Part shown: one piece after another, positions 7,990-15,737 of the stretch | Layout of the letters: each line of letters opens with the position of its first letter | How positions within the stretch are numbered: position 1 is the stretch's first letter | Assembly (NCBI RefSeq): GCF_003688915.1 | Contig: NZ_REFU01000001.1 | Coordinates: 3,782,001-3,846,000 of the forward strand | DNA from: Rhodococcus sp. SBT000017 | GTDB taxonomy: Bacteria > Actinomycetota > Actinomycetes > Mycobacteriales > Mycobacteriaceae | Direction: 5' to 3' | DNA: 64,000 nucleotides | Translations under genes and position numbers: made by a program | The notes under the pieces: generated by a model | Seen by the model: the letters and a program-made list of their open reading frames with translations, nothing else | What the model was told of the DNA's origin: nothing | Databases searched by the model: none

Positions 7990-8799
7990 TCACGGGAGCC
8001 ACGACAGATGTTCGCGCAGGAGGGCGTAACCGACGAAGGCGACGATGTCGATCAGAGCGTGCGCGATCAGCAGTGGCCACAGTCTGCCGGTGCGCTGCCA
8101 GTAGCGGCCGAACACCAGACCCATGAGGAAGTTTCCGACTCCACCGCCCACGCCTTGATAGAAGTGATAGCTGCCGCGCAGCAGCGACGAGCACAGCAGG
8201 GAGGCGTTCTCGCTCAGACCGAGTCTGCGAAGGCGAGAGATCAGGTACGCCACCACGATGATCTCCTCGGCGCCGGAGTTGGCCAGCGCGTACAGGATCA
8301 GTGCAGGCACGCGCCACCAGTGGTCGTCGAGGGCGCTGGGAACGACGTTCAGATTGAATCCGAGCGCATTGCCCACCAGATACAGCGCCAGGCCGGGCAG
8401 CCCGATCAGTGCGGCCAGTCCGACGCCGTGACCGAGGTCGATCTTCAGTCGCGGCCGGGCCAGCCCGATCGCTCGGGGTGCCAGATCGGCTCGCCACAGC
8501 AGATACAACCCCAGGGCTCCCCAGGCGCTCAGTCGCAGAATGCTCAGCAGCTGGAACAGTAGATCGATGAGGCTGAAGCTCGACCGCGACGAGTTCAGCG
8601 CCACGGTCTGATCGGACAGGGCAGCGGTCTGCAGCGCGTCCTCGACGAGCGAGAGGATGCTGCTCATACCGCTCAGGCCGAACGTCACCAGCAGGACGAT
8701 CGCGATCTCGACCTTGATGGTGGTGCGTTCGCGGGCATCGGGCGGGGGAGCCGTGCTCGCGGGCGGCGGTGGCGTCAACCAGCTCTTGAAGTCGATCAC
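7990..8799 (-). CDS. CPBP-family intramembrane metalloprotease
   Basis: A 269-residue protein with about six to seven hydrophobic segments. The Abi/CPBP motifs are visible: EEIIVVAYL (motif 1 Glu-Glu, although the usual Arg after FR is missing), GSYHFYQG (motif 2 His) and HALIDIVAF (motif 3 His). Start chosen at GTG 8799 (VIDFKSWL), because upstream sequence belongs to the DUF2470 gene. CPBP proteases cut substrates within the membrane or prenyl-modified proteins; no substrate can be inferred. Confidence 0.85.
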   Translation of the reverse strand: MIDFKSWLTPPPPASTAPPPDARERTTIKVEIAIVLLVTFGLSGMSSILSLVEDALQTAALSDQTVALNSSRSSFSLIDLLFQLLSILRLSAWGALGLYLLWRADLAPRAIGLARPRLKIDLGHGVGLAALIGLPGLALYLVGNALGFNLNVVPSALDDHWWRVPALILYALANSGAEEIIVVAYLISRLRRLGLSENASLLCSSLLRGSYHFYQGVGGGVGNFLMGLVFGRYWQRTGRLWPLLIAHALIDIVAFVGYALLREHLSWLP

Positions 8800-8834
8800 C
8801 GCACGAGTCTGCCCTAGTTTCGTGCAGTGAGGTG

Positions 8835-9605
8835 TCAGCCTCGGGCCCGTAGGCCGTTCAGAAACGGGCAGCCGGCGAGAACGCGCAGCGCGCGACTGAG
8901 CGAGAGGACGTCCTCGACGGGCTCGGCGAATCCGAGCCGGACGTCGTTGTCGCCGCATTCGCCTTCGATCCGCAGCCGAATCCCGTAGCGGTCGATGCCG
9001 AGCGGCCGGATTCGACCCTGCCGCAGCGACGGCGGGAGGCGTCGGGCCAATTGGGCGAGCAGGTCCGGGTGGTCGGAGTCGAGGTGCTCGAGCCAGCTGG
9101 TCTCCATTTCCCAGAAGGGATCGGGCTCGGCGGCCAGCAACGTGTCGACGTCGACAGGCTCCGCTCCGGTGCTGTCGGCGACCACGGCGGAGGTGACGAT
9201 CAGCCGCATCAGCGACGTGGTGTGGCCGACGTCGAGCAGGGCCGGATGCGGATGTTCGGCGGCCACCGCTCCGGCCATGGGCCGCATCAGCGATTCCGGA
9301 ACCGGGCGGAGATCGCCGCGAAGCCACACCAACGATCGCACCGGTTCACGCAGAGCGAGCGGCGCGTGATCGGTGAGTTCGAGGACGGCGGGCGTTCCGG
9401 CACAGGAGGACTGCCAGGTGACCGCGCTGTGGAGGGAGTCGGTGGGGACGGCGATGATCATCTCCCCGTTGGGTCGCAGGTGGTGCAGGGATGTGATCAC
9501 CGGGTCGCTGCCGTCGATGGCCAGGGCGGCACCCTCGGCGCGCATGCAGGCACTGCGCACGCGTTCGGCAGTGGTCGGTCCGGTGGTGGTGGTTGCGCCG
9601 AGCAT
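8835..9605 (-). CDS. DUF2470 / HugZ-like iron-regulated protein
   Basis: A 256-residue protein with an N-terminal split-barrel-like half (SDPVITSLHHLRPNGEMIIAVP) and a C-terminal DUF2470 region ending in ALRVLAGCPFLNGLRARG. DUF2470 accompanies haem-utilisation (HugZ-type) proteins. Its position next to the ferritin/LCP genes matches Rv3839 of M. tuberculosis, which I recall as an IdeR-repressed gene. A strong iron box lies 30 bp upstream. A role in haem or iron handling is inferred from family and regulation; haem-binding residues cannot be assigned. Confidence 0.8.
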   Translation of the reverse strand: MLGATTTTGPTTAERVRSACMRAEGAALAIDGSDPVITSLHHLRPNGEMIIAVPTDSLHSAVTWQSSCAGTPAVLELTDHAPLALREPVRSLVWLRGDLRPVPESLMRPMAGAVAAEHPHPALLDVGHTTSLMRLIVTSAVVADSTGAEPVDVDTLLAAEPDPFWEMETSWLEHLDSDHPDLLAQLARRLPPSLRQGRIRPLGIDRYGIRLRIEGECGDNDVRLGFAEPVEDVLSLSRALRVLAGCPFLNGLRARG

Positions 9606-9634
9606 GGGTTCCTCCGATGCGATCGGTCAGACGA

Positions 9635-9653
9635 GTAGGTGAGGCAAACCTAA
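9635..9653 (-). promoter_or_regulatory. IdeR/DtxR iron box
   Basis: The 19-mer GTAGGTGAGGCAAACCTAA agrees at 16 of 19 positions with the IdeR/DtxR consensus TTAGGTTAGGCTAACCTAA, keeping both AGGT and ACCTAA arms and the AGGC centre. It is placed 30-48 bp upstream of the DUF2470 start, a position expected for Fe(II)-dependent repression. Confidence 0.85.
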
Positions 9654-9691
9654 GTTAGCGCGGTGTGGCGAGGATCGCAAGGCCGTGCCCG

Positions 9692-9909
9692 GGAGTGGAG
9701 CCCGCGGAACGACCCAGGCCACAGGAGTGGAGCCCGCGGAACGACCCAGGCCACAGGAGTGGAGCCCGCGGAACGACCCAGGCCACAGGAGTGGAGCCCG
9801 CGGAACGACCCAGGCCACAGGAGTGGAGCCCGCGGAACGACCCAGGCCACAGGAGTGGAGCCCGCGGAACGACCCAGGCCACAGGAGTGGAGCCCGCGGA
9901 ACGACCCAG
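9692..9909. repeat. 32-bp tandem repeat array, about seven copies
   Basis: Five complete 32-bp units lie at 9721, 9753, 9785, 9817 and 9849, flanked by partial units at 9692-9720 and 9881-9909. They share the core GGAGTGGAGCCCGCGGAACG then ACCCAGGCCACA. The complete copies are identical. The array sits between the divergent DUF2470 and hypothetical genes and contains no stop codon in any of the six frames. The core also occurs singly at 21995-22017 and, as part of a hairpin, at 29264. Units are contiguous without unique spacers, so this is not a CRISPR array. Confidence 0.95.
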
Positions 9910-9930
9910 CCCCGGGTCTACGGTGAAAGC

Positions 9931-10653
9931 GTGCCGATTCCGCTGACCCTCGGTGTGCCACACCGACCCGATCCGAACGCGCTCGTCCACGGACTGCTGC
10001 AGCCGATCTGTGCCGACGCCCACTCGCTGGCCGCGGCCCCGCGTGGAGCCGAGTACGGACCGCCCGTCGTCCGGGCGTCGGCCCTGCTCGCACTGCCCGA
10101 ATCGGACGACCTCGGGCGCATCGTGGTGCACCTCGACATCGACCCCGACGAGCTCCGGGCAGGTCGGACCGGCGGCTACGAGGCCGTCCGGTTCGACGTC
10201 GATGCCCCGGCCGAGCACCTCGCCGATGCGCTCACGCTGCGGTTGCCCTCGCCGTTGGTCGTCTTCCCGGTGTTCGACGCGATCGACGTGGCCGAGACCG
10301 CGGAGGCCGTCGTTCTCGCCCACCGGACCCCGGGCATCAGCGTCGCCGACACCCCGCGGCGCATCGCCGACGTACTCGCCGTGGTCTCGCACGCCGATGT
10401 TGGCCTCGTCGCCCGCGCCGACTCCGGCGACGAGGTGCTTGCGATCCTTGCCGCGACGGTGGCGTCGCTGCGCGGAGACGACATCGCTGCGGCCCTCGCT
10501 GCTCCGAAGGTTGCCGCATTGCGGGCCCTCATCCCCGAGGCCGCCGAGGCGGTGCGCGAGGTGCTGCTCGGAATCGAGATCGTCGACGCCGCCCGTGCCC
10601 GCGCCCGGCTCGTCGACGTCGGTTTGATCGCTTCGTCGACGTCGACAACGTAA
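9931..10653 (+). CDS. Hypothetical protein
   Basis: A 240-residue soluble Ala/Asp/Val-rich protein that I do not recognise. It has alternating strands and helices and no signal peptide or membrane segment; the C-terminal half (EVLAILAATVASLRGDDI onward) is helical. GTG 9931 is chosen because it lies just after the repeat array and begins the protein-like sequence VPIPLTLGVPHRPDPNAL. The frame is open through the whole array, so an N-terminal repeat extension cannot be strictly excluded. pheA starts 10 bp downstream, so both may be one operon. Confidence 0.7.
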   Translation: MPIPLTLGVPHRPDPNALVHGLLQPICADAHSLAAAPRGAEYGPPVVRASALLALPESDDLGRIVVHLDIDPDELRAGRTGGYEAVRFDVDAPAEHLADALTLRLPSPLVVFPVFDAIDVAETAEAVVLAHRTPGISVADTPRRIADVLAVVSHADVGLVARADSGDEVLAILAATVASLRGDDIAAALAAPKVAALRALIPEAAEAVREVLLGIEIVDAARARARLVDVGLIASSTSTT

Positions 10654-10662
10654 CCTCGGGGC

Positions 10663-11595
10663 GTGTCTCGCATCGCTTACTTCGGCCCATCGGGAACGTT
10701 CACGGAGATGGCGCTTGCGCAGTTCGAGAGGCTCGGAACGTTCGGCGCAGTCGGTCTGGACGGGACGGTCGAGCGGATCTCGGCGTCGAACCCGCCTGCA
10801 GCGCTCGAGGCCGTGCGATCTGGTGCGGCCGACGCGGCCGTGGTCCCCATCGAAAGCTCCATCGAGGGAGCGGTTCCACCGACGCTCGACGCGTTGTCGG
10901 AGGGTCGCCGGTTGCAGATCGTCGCCGAGACCGAGATCGAGGTGGCCTTCACCATTCTCGGCGGTCCCGGTGTCACCCTCGATTCGGCTCGCACGGTCAG
11001 CGCCTACCCGATCGCACTCAATCAGGTGCGCCAGTGGCTGCAGGCAACCATGCCCGATGCCGTGGTGCAGTCCGCGTCGTCCAATGCCGGTGCAGCAGAG
11101 GACGTTGCGGCCGGAATGGTCGATGCGGCGGTGTCGACCCGGCTCGCCGGTGAGCGCCTGAAGTTGCCGCAGTTGGCCGACGGGATCATCGACGTGGAGG
11201 GCGCGCGGACTCGCTTCGTACTGGTGACCGCGCCGCAATCGGTGCCTGCGCGCACCGGTGCCGACCGCACCTCGGTGGTACTCGAGCCGCCGAACGATCC
11301 GGGCACGCTGCCTGCCGCGTTGGCCGAGTTCGGAATTCGCAACATCGACCTGACCTTCATCGAATCACGGCCCACCCGTTCACGATTCGGAACGTACAGG
11401 TTCTTCATCGACTGTGCCGGGCACATCGACGACCCGCTCGTCGCGGAGATGTTGGCCGCATTCCACCGCAAGATGCCTTTGCGGTTCCTCGGATCCTGGC
11501 CCACCGCAACAGGAACGGGTGGTTCGGTACCGCCGCCGATCGACGAACACGTGCAGTGGGTCGCAGACATTCGTGCCGGACGCGGTGATCTGTGA
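10663..11595 (+). CDS. pheA: Prephenate dehydratase
   Basis: A 310-residue enzyme converting prephenate to phenylpyruvate in phenylalanine biosynthesis. The N-terminal catalytic domain begins RIAYFGPSGTFTEMAL. The VPIESSIEGAV segment and the GARTRFVLV (Thr-Arg-Phe) catalytic signature near residue 185 are present. A C-terminal ACT domain with IESRPTRSRFGTYRFF gives allosteric Phe control. GTG start. The stop overlaps the start of the downstream phosphatase (TGATG), as at the Rv3838c-Rv3837c pair. Confidence 0.95.
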   Translation: MSRIAYFGPSGTFTEMALAQFERLGTFGAVGLDGTVERISASNPPAALEAVRSGAADAAVVPIESSIEGAVPPTLDALSEGRRLQIVAETEIEVAFTILGGPGVTLDSARTVSAYPIALNQVRQWLQATMPDAVVQSASSNAGAAEDVAAGMVDAAVSTRLAGERLKLPQLADGIIDVEGARTRFVLVTAPQSVPARTGADRTSVVLEPPNDPGTLPAALAEFGIRNIDLTFIESRPTRSRFGTYRFFIDCAGHIDDPLVAEMLAAFHRKMPLRFLGSWPTATGTGGSVPPPIDEHVQWVADIRAGRGDL

Positions 11596-12257
11596 TGGGC
11601 AAACTGATTCTGGTCCGGCACGGTCAGACCACAGCCAACGTCGCGAAGATACTCGACACCTCACCGCCGGGAGCCGAGCTCACCGAGTTGGGGCACCAGC
11701 AGGCCGAGGCCTATGCGCAGACCTGGATCGGTCGCCGGCCCGCGGTGCTGGTGTCCTCGATTGCGTTGCGCGCCAAGCAGACTGCCGGCTACATCGAGCG
11801 AGCGGCCGGGGTTCCCCTGCTGGTCACCGACGGGATTCACGAGACCTTCGCAGGCGATCTGGAGGACCGCGACGACCCGGACGCGCACCGCGAGTTCACC
11901 GAGATCTTCAGCCGCTGGCACGCCGGAGATCTGGCGGCGACCGTACCCGGAGGCGACAGCGGACATTCGGTGTTGGAGCGCTACGTCCCGGTGCTCGACG
12001 GCCTCCGCGCGCAGTACCTGGGTGACGACACCGCAGGCGACGTCGTTGTCGTCAGTCACGGTGCCGCAATCCGACTGGTGGCGGCGGTACTGGCCGGCGT
12101 CGAGGGCACGTTCGCGGCCGACAACCACCTCGACAACACCCACACCGTCGAGCTGCTGCCGCTACCGGGCGGAGGATGGTCCTGCGCCAAATGGGGCACG
12201 TTCCTGCCGCCGTTCGAGGGCAAGGGCAGCAAGAAGGCCGACAACCCGATCAGCTAG
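11595..12257 (+). CDS. Histidine phosphatase (phosphoglycerate-mutase-like)
   Basis: A 220-residue member of the histidine phosphatase superfamily. The catalytic LVRHGQT motif is at residues 6-12, with the second conserved His in VVVSHGAAIRL near residue 150 and an acidic ETFAGDLEDRDD loop. ATG 11595 overlaps the pheA stop; a GTG one codon upstream is also in frame. The substrate is unknown. It corresponds to Rv3837c. The last 8 bp overlap convergently with the EspG-like gene. Confidence 0.9.
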   Translation: MGKLILVRHGQTTANVAKILDTSPPGAELTELGHQQAEAYAQTWIGRRPAVLVSSIALRAKQTAGYIERAAGVPLLVTDGIHETFAGDLEDRDDPDAHREFTEIFSRWHAGDLAATVPGGDSGHSVLERYVPVLDGLRAQYLGDDTAGDVVVVSHGAAIRLVAAVLAGVEGTFAADNHLDNTHTVELLPLPGGGWSCAKWGTFLPPFEGKGSKKADNPIS

Positions 12258-13077
12258 CGGAGATGCTCTGCGCCGATGCGATCAGCTCGGCCAGGGCAGA
12301 GGTCACTCTGCGATCCGTTGCGCCGGTCAGTGAGCTCCACGACGTGCCGTCGGCGGCGAGGGTGGAGGTGGCGACGATGCGTCCGGCTCGGGTGTCGAAC
12401 AGGGCGACGGGTCTGCCGGCCACGTGGCGGGTGCCGTGCCTGCGGGCGACGGCCGTGATCTCGGTTCTGCCGGCGCAGGTGGCCATCGCCGACGCCAGAG
12501 CCGCGGCGCGGTCGTCCGCTATGCCGATGCCGCGGAGCCGAGACGCGGTTGCTCCGACATCGGTCGGTGCCGCATCGAGTGCTTCGGCCAACAGATCGGT
12601 GGGCGCGTTGATGCTGCCCGGGTCGAACGACGCGGCCGAGCCGATCGACACCGCGAGGTCTCGGGCCGGATCACCGTCGACGGCGCGGACGGTGATCATG
12701 TCGTCCCGCCGCACCGCGGACACCGTCAACCGACCGTCGGATGCGACGCAGATCCGAGTTGCCGGAACGGGCTCGGCGCTCTCGACGTCGAACACGCGGA
12801 CCGAGACGTACCAGTGAGGTTGTTCGAGAACCCGCATCCACTGCTCGAGATCTTCGTGGACGCGGCCGCCGACCAACAGTCCGGCCGAGTCGAGTGCGCC
12901 GCGGCCACGTTCCAGTGCGGAATCCCGCGCCGCAGCGTCGTCGAAGCGCGGGAACACGTTCAGGACGACGGGTAGCTCGGCGATCGACAGCTCGTCGACC
13001 AGGAAGTCCATCTCGTCCGCACCGAGTTCGGCGATCGGCAATGTGTGGCCCACCGGCACGGTTCCCAAGTCGATCAA
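12250..13077 (-). CDS. EspG-family ESX secretion-associated protein
   Basis: A 275-residue protein with the EspG-type layout: an N-terminal LDELSIAELPVVLNVFPRFDD-type segment around residues 28-50, then a strand-rich core WYVSVRVFDVE, and a C-terminal GTSWSSLTGATDRRVTSAL repeat-like half. EspG proteins are cytosolic chaperones that bind PE-PPE dimers and bring them to type VII secretion. The assignment is supported by context: its start overlaps the PPE gene by 4 nt and a PE gene precedes it. Sequence identity to mycobacterial EspG looks low, so confidence is moderate. Confidence 0.75.
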   Translation of the reverse strand: MIDLGTVPVGHTLPIAELGADEMDFLVDELSIAELPVVLNVFPRFDDAAARDSALERGRGALDSAGLLVGGRVHEDLEQWMRVLEQPHWYVSVRVFDVESAEPVPATRICVASDGRLTVSAVRRDDMITVRAVDGDPARDLAVSIGSAASFDPGSINAPTDLLAEALDAAPTDVGATASRLRGIGIADDRAAALASAMATCAGRTEITAVARRHGTRHVAGRPVALFDTRAGRIVATSTLAADGTSWSSLTGATDRRVTSALAELIASAQSISAS

Positions 13078-14243
13078 CGGCCGTTCCCGCTGGTGTCCGG
13101 CACTGTCGGATCCGCGCCGATGACAGACGGCGCAACGGTGCGGCCGTCCGCGAAGTGCTCGAACTGCTTGAGGTAGTCCGGGGTCTCGTGTTCGTCGTCC
13201 TCGGCCTGCCCGCGCGTGCCGGAGGCCGGAGCACCGGCCGCGCCCGTCCCGCGCTGAGCGACGCCGCCATCGGCCGAGGCGGGTGCGCCGAACGCGGTCG
13301 GACCGCTCTGGCCTGCACCGGCCGGCATCGAGCCACCACCTGCGGGACCCAACGCGGAACCGGGCATTCCGACGCCACCGCCGAGCCCGCCCGCTCCACC
13401 TGCCCCGCCGCCGAACGACACCGGACGCGTGGATGCCGGACCGACGGCGGGGGATGCCGAACCTCCGGGTGCGAATCCAGTACCGGTGCCGACGCCACCG
13501 GACAGTGCACTCGACCCGATGTTGGACGCAGCGGTGGCGACGGTCGAGACGCCGGTACTGGCGATCGAGGTAGCAGCACTACCGATCTGACCTGCCGCCG
13601 CGGCGACGCCGGGGTTCTGGGTTGCGGCCATCAAACCGCCGATCGCGGCCTGAACCGGAGATGTCATCAGCGCGCCGTTCGCGAATTTGCCGAGGCCGCT
13701 GCCGGAATCGGAGACGATGGCCGGCGGCTGATCGAAAGTGGTCTTGACGATGCGGTGCGAGGAGACCAGCTCGAAGCCCTCCATCACCATCGCGGCGCGG
13801 ATGTCGAGCAGTCGGTCGGCCACCTCGGCTGCCTCGTAGCTGCCGTTCATCACGCCACCCGTCGAGGCTGCGGCGACCTTGGCGGCCTGCACGGCTCCGA
13901 TTTCGACGAGCGAGGGCATGGTCGCCAACGCGACACCGTAGGAGGTTCCTGCTGCGGGGGCCTCGACGGATAGCGCCGCCGCCTTGACTGCCGTGGCGGC
14001 GGTCCAGGTCGCGAAACGGCCGAGCGCAGCCTGAGCGAGCAGCGCCGACTCGCCTTCCCAGCCTGCGGTCAGAGCTGCGGTGACGGCGGCGATACTCGCC
14101 GATGCCTCGGTGAACGCCGCGGCGACCGACCCCCACGCCCCGCCGGCGACATGCAACGGCACCGGTCCTGGCCCGAGCAGTCGCGTCGAGTTTCCCGTCG
14201 CCGTGCGTGGCAGCCACACCACACCTGTCACTCCGAGCGTCAT
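13074..14243 (-). CDS. PPE-family protein
   Basis: A 389-residue protein with a helical N-terminal domain of about 180 residues. WGSVAAAFTEASASI and GWEGESA (Trp62-x-Gly64, the WxG turn between the first long helices) match PPE/WXG100-type packing. The C-terminal half is low-complexity Gly/Ala/Ser/Pro with many GG pairs and ends in a charged EHETPDYLKQFEHF tail. The canonical N-terminal Pro-Pro-Glu is not present. The function is probably a secreted or surface partner of the adjacent PE protein, exported through an ESX system encoded elsewhere. Confidence 0.8.
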   Translation of the reverse strand: MTLGVTGVVWLPRTATGNSTRLLGPGPVPLHVAGGAWGSVAAAFTEASASIAAVTAALTAGWEGESALLAQAALGRFATWTAATAVKAAALSVEAPAAGTSYGVALATMPSLVEIGAVQAAKVAAASTGGVMNGSYEAAEVADRLLDIRAAMVMEGFELVSSHRIVKTTFDQPPAIVSDSGSGLGKFANGALMTSPVQAAIGGLMAATQNPGVAAAAGQIGSAATSIASTGVSTVATAASNIGSSALSGGVGTGTGFAPGGSASPAVGPASTRPVSFGGGAGGAGGLGGGVGMPGSALGPAGGGSMPAGAGQSGPTAFGAPASADGGVAQRGTGAAGAPASGTRGQAEDDEHETPDYLKQFEHFADGRTVAPSVIGADPTVPDTSGNGR

Positions 14244-14306
14244 CCTCTGGCCCCCATGATGTTCGAGCGTTGTGTCATTTTCTCTGCTGCCGTCGAGTTC
14301 GGTGCG

Positions 14307-14618
14307 TCAGATGCCGGGTAGGCCGGGCAAGCCCCCGGCCGTGTCGTCATCGGTGGCCACGTAGTCCGCGGCCTGTTTCCGCAGTTCCTCGGCCGCCCGG
14401 TGCAACTCCGAAATGCCCTGCGCTGCAGCAGGTCCGAAGGTCTCGGCCGCGGTACCGAAGAATCGCTCGGTCAGCAGCGAGACCTCGTCGGTGCCGGGCG
14501 GCAGTGGCCGCACGGGGATTGCCGTCGCAGTGACAGCTGCTTGCAAGCGGGCGGCGACCGCATCGAGCTCGGAGGCAGCGAGCTGCAGTGCCACCGGATC
14601 CACCTTGATGACGGTCAT
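14307..14618 (-). CDS. PE-family protein
   Basis: A 103-residue all-helical protein (TVIKVDPVALQLAASELDAV then SELHRAAEELRKQAADYV) with a short helix-breaking middle, like a PE helical hairpin. The C terminus carries Tyr86-Val-Ala-Thr-Asp90, an exact YxxxD type VII secretion signal. It is the first gene of the PE-PPE-EspG triad on this strand, 63 bp before the PPE gene, and would form the PE-PPE heterodimer. The literal Pro-Glu dipeptide at the N terminus is lacking. Confidence 0.8.
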   Translation of the reverse strand: MTVIKVDPVALQLAASELDAVAARLQAAVTATAIPVRPLPPGTDEVSLLTERFFGTAAETFGPAAAQGISELHRAAEELRKQAADYVATDDDTAGGLPGLPGI

Positions 14619-14706
14619 GAGCCACGCCCCCTGATCGAAGAACTTTGCGCTGTCGGTAGGTAGGACGCCGCCGTGTTCGGTTTGGTTCCCTCGACGCGAG
14701 AAAAAT

Positions 14707-15261
14707 TCAGACGAACTTCTGAGCCGTCGAGCCCACAGTCCACGCGCCGCCTCGACGGCTGACCGATGTGCGCGTGAGCGGGGAGACGTCGATGCGCCAG
14801 AACGAGGACACCGGGGCCGCCAACACCAGCACCACCACGGCTCGGACGACGGCAGGAGAGGTCACCGCCAGCGTGCGGCCTGGCGTGGATCCGACAGTGC
14901 TCAGCCACGTCTCGACGCGGGAGAACAACGCATCGAGGGATTCGCCACCCGGTGGAACGAACGCCGGATCGCCAAGCCAGGCCAGCGCGTCGGCGTCGGG
15001 CAGATCGGTCATCTCGAGGCCGGACCACCGGCCGTAGTCGATGTCGGCCAACGCCGGTTCCACCGAGATGTCCGAGCCGAAGATGCGGGCAGTGGAGATC
15101 GAGCGGGTTTCCGGTCCGGACAGGACGCGGTCGACGCGGGGAAGATCGGTCACCGCAGCAAGGTCGCGCAGCCCCGCGTCGTCGAGTGGTTCGTCGCCGG
15201 GGAATCGGCCGGTGCGCATCGCGGCGGTTCTGGCGTGGCTCACCAGGATCAGTCGGGTCAC
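14707..15261 (-). CDS. Histidine phosphatase family protein near the cobalt transporter
   Basis: A 184-residue histidine phosphatase. The start GTG 15261 gives VTRLILVSHARTAAMR, where the canonical RHG is replaced by SHA, so the phosphate-binding Arg is not in its usual place. A GRWSGLEMTDLPDADALAWLGDP segment and the second-motif region (TLAVTSPAVVRAVV) follow, and the latter lacks the usual second His. It may be a degenerate or non-enzymatic relative. It is divergent from cbtB; such genes often accompany cbtAB and cobalamin genes in actinobacteria. An ATG 14 codons upstream is an alternative start. Confidence 0.8.
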   Translation of the reverse strand: MTRLILVSHARTAAMRTGRFPGDEPLDDAGLRDLAAVTDLPRVDRVLSGPETRSISTARIFGSDISVEPALADIDYGRWSGLEMTDLPDADALAWLGDPAFVPPGGESLDALFSRVETWLSTVGSTPGRTLAVTSPAVVRAVVVLVLAAPVSSFWRIDVSPLTRTSVSRRGGAWTVGSTAQKFV

Positions 15262-15374
15262 GGGCGCAGGCACCGTGTCATTGTGGCGCAGGCACCGCGT
15301 CATTCTGGCATCGAGCTGCAGTAGGTCAGGACAGCGATTGACACAGCGTCGCGTTCGGTGCCACAGTTCGCAGG

Positions 15375-15515
15375 TTAGACGCGATGTACGCAGGTAATCC
15401 GGTGAAAATCCGGAGCGGTTGCGCCACTGTGATCGACGTCGGGCTGATGTCCGAATTCGAGAGTCAGAAAACTCGTTCATCGCATGGCCGTCCCCGTTCT
15501 TCGAGCGGGGACTAC
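15375..15515 (+). ncRNA. Cobalamin (B12) riboswitch
   Basis: The leader of cbtB shows conserved elements of the AdoCbl riboswitch in order: GGTAATCCGGTGAAAATCCG at 15393-15412, the B12-box-like GCGCCACTGTGATC at 15421-15434, and GAGTCAGAAAACTC at 15461-15474. A TCCCCG/CGGGGA hairpin at 15491-15511 comes next, then an AGGAGG ribosome-binding site at 15530-15535. A B12-sensitive leader repressing cbtBA when cobalamin is plentiful is the expected behaviour. Exact boundaries are approximate. Confidence 0.87.
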
Positions 15516-15542
15516 GGGACGCATATCCCAGGAGGACACACC

Positions 15543-15737
15543 ATGGCAATCATTCACGCACCCAGTAATACGACGGAGTCGGCTGCCCTTGCCGTCATCG
15601 TCGCCGCAACGATCTTGCTCGCCTTCGTCGTGCTCTACCTCGTCGGCTTCGATCAGGGCGCGATCTCCCGCAGTGGCATGTACATGCACGAGTTGATGCA
15701 CGACGGCCGCCACCTGCTGGGCCTGCCATGCCACTGA
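15543..15737 (+). CDS. cbtB: CbtB, small subunit of cobalt importer
   Basis: A 64-residue protein with a single membrane helix (AALAVIVAATILLAFVVLYLV) and a His-rich C-terminal tail (MHELMHDGRHLLGLPCH) that can bind a metal. CbtB with CbtA forms a predicted cobalt transporter in B12-producing bacteria. It follows the B12 riboswitch and has a strong AGGAGG Shine-Dalgarno. The stop lies inside the start region of cbtA, a 10-bp overlap indicating translational coupling. Confidence 0.93.
   Translation: MAIIHAPSNTTESAALAVIVAATILLAFVVLYLVGFDQGAISRSGMYMHELMHDGRHLLGLPCH

Noticed and set aside
9692..9909. CRISPR array
   Set aside because: Units are contiguous 32-bp tandem copies without unique spacers, and no cas genes are nearby.
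9655..11238. Long minus-strand frame across the repeat array and pheA
   Set aside because: Repeats of GRSAGSTPVAWVVPRAP followed by Arg-rich antisense of pheA; a shadow of real genes on the other strand.
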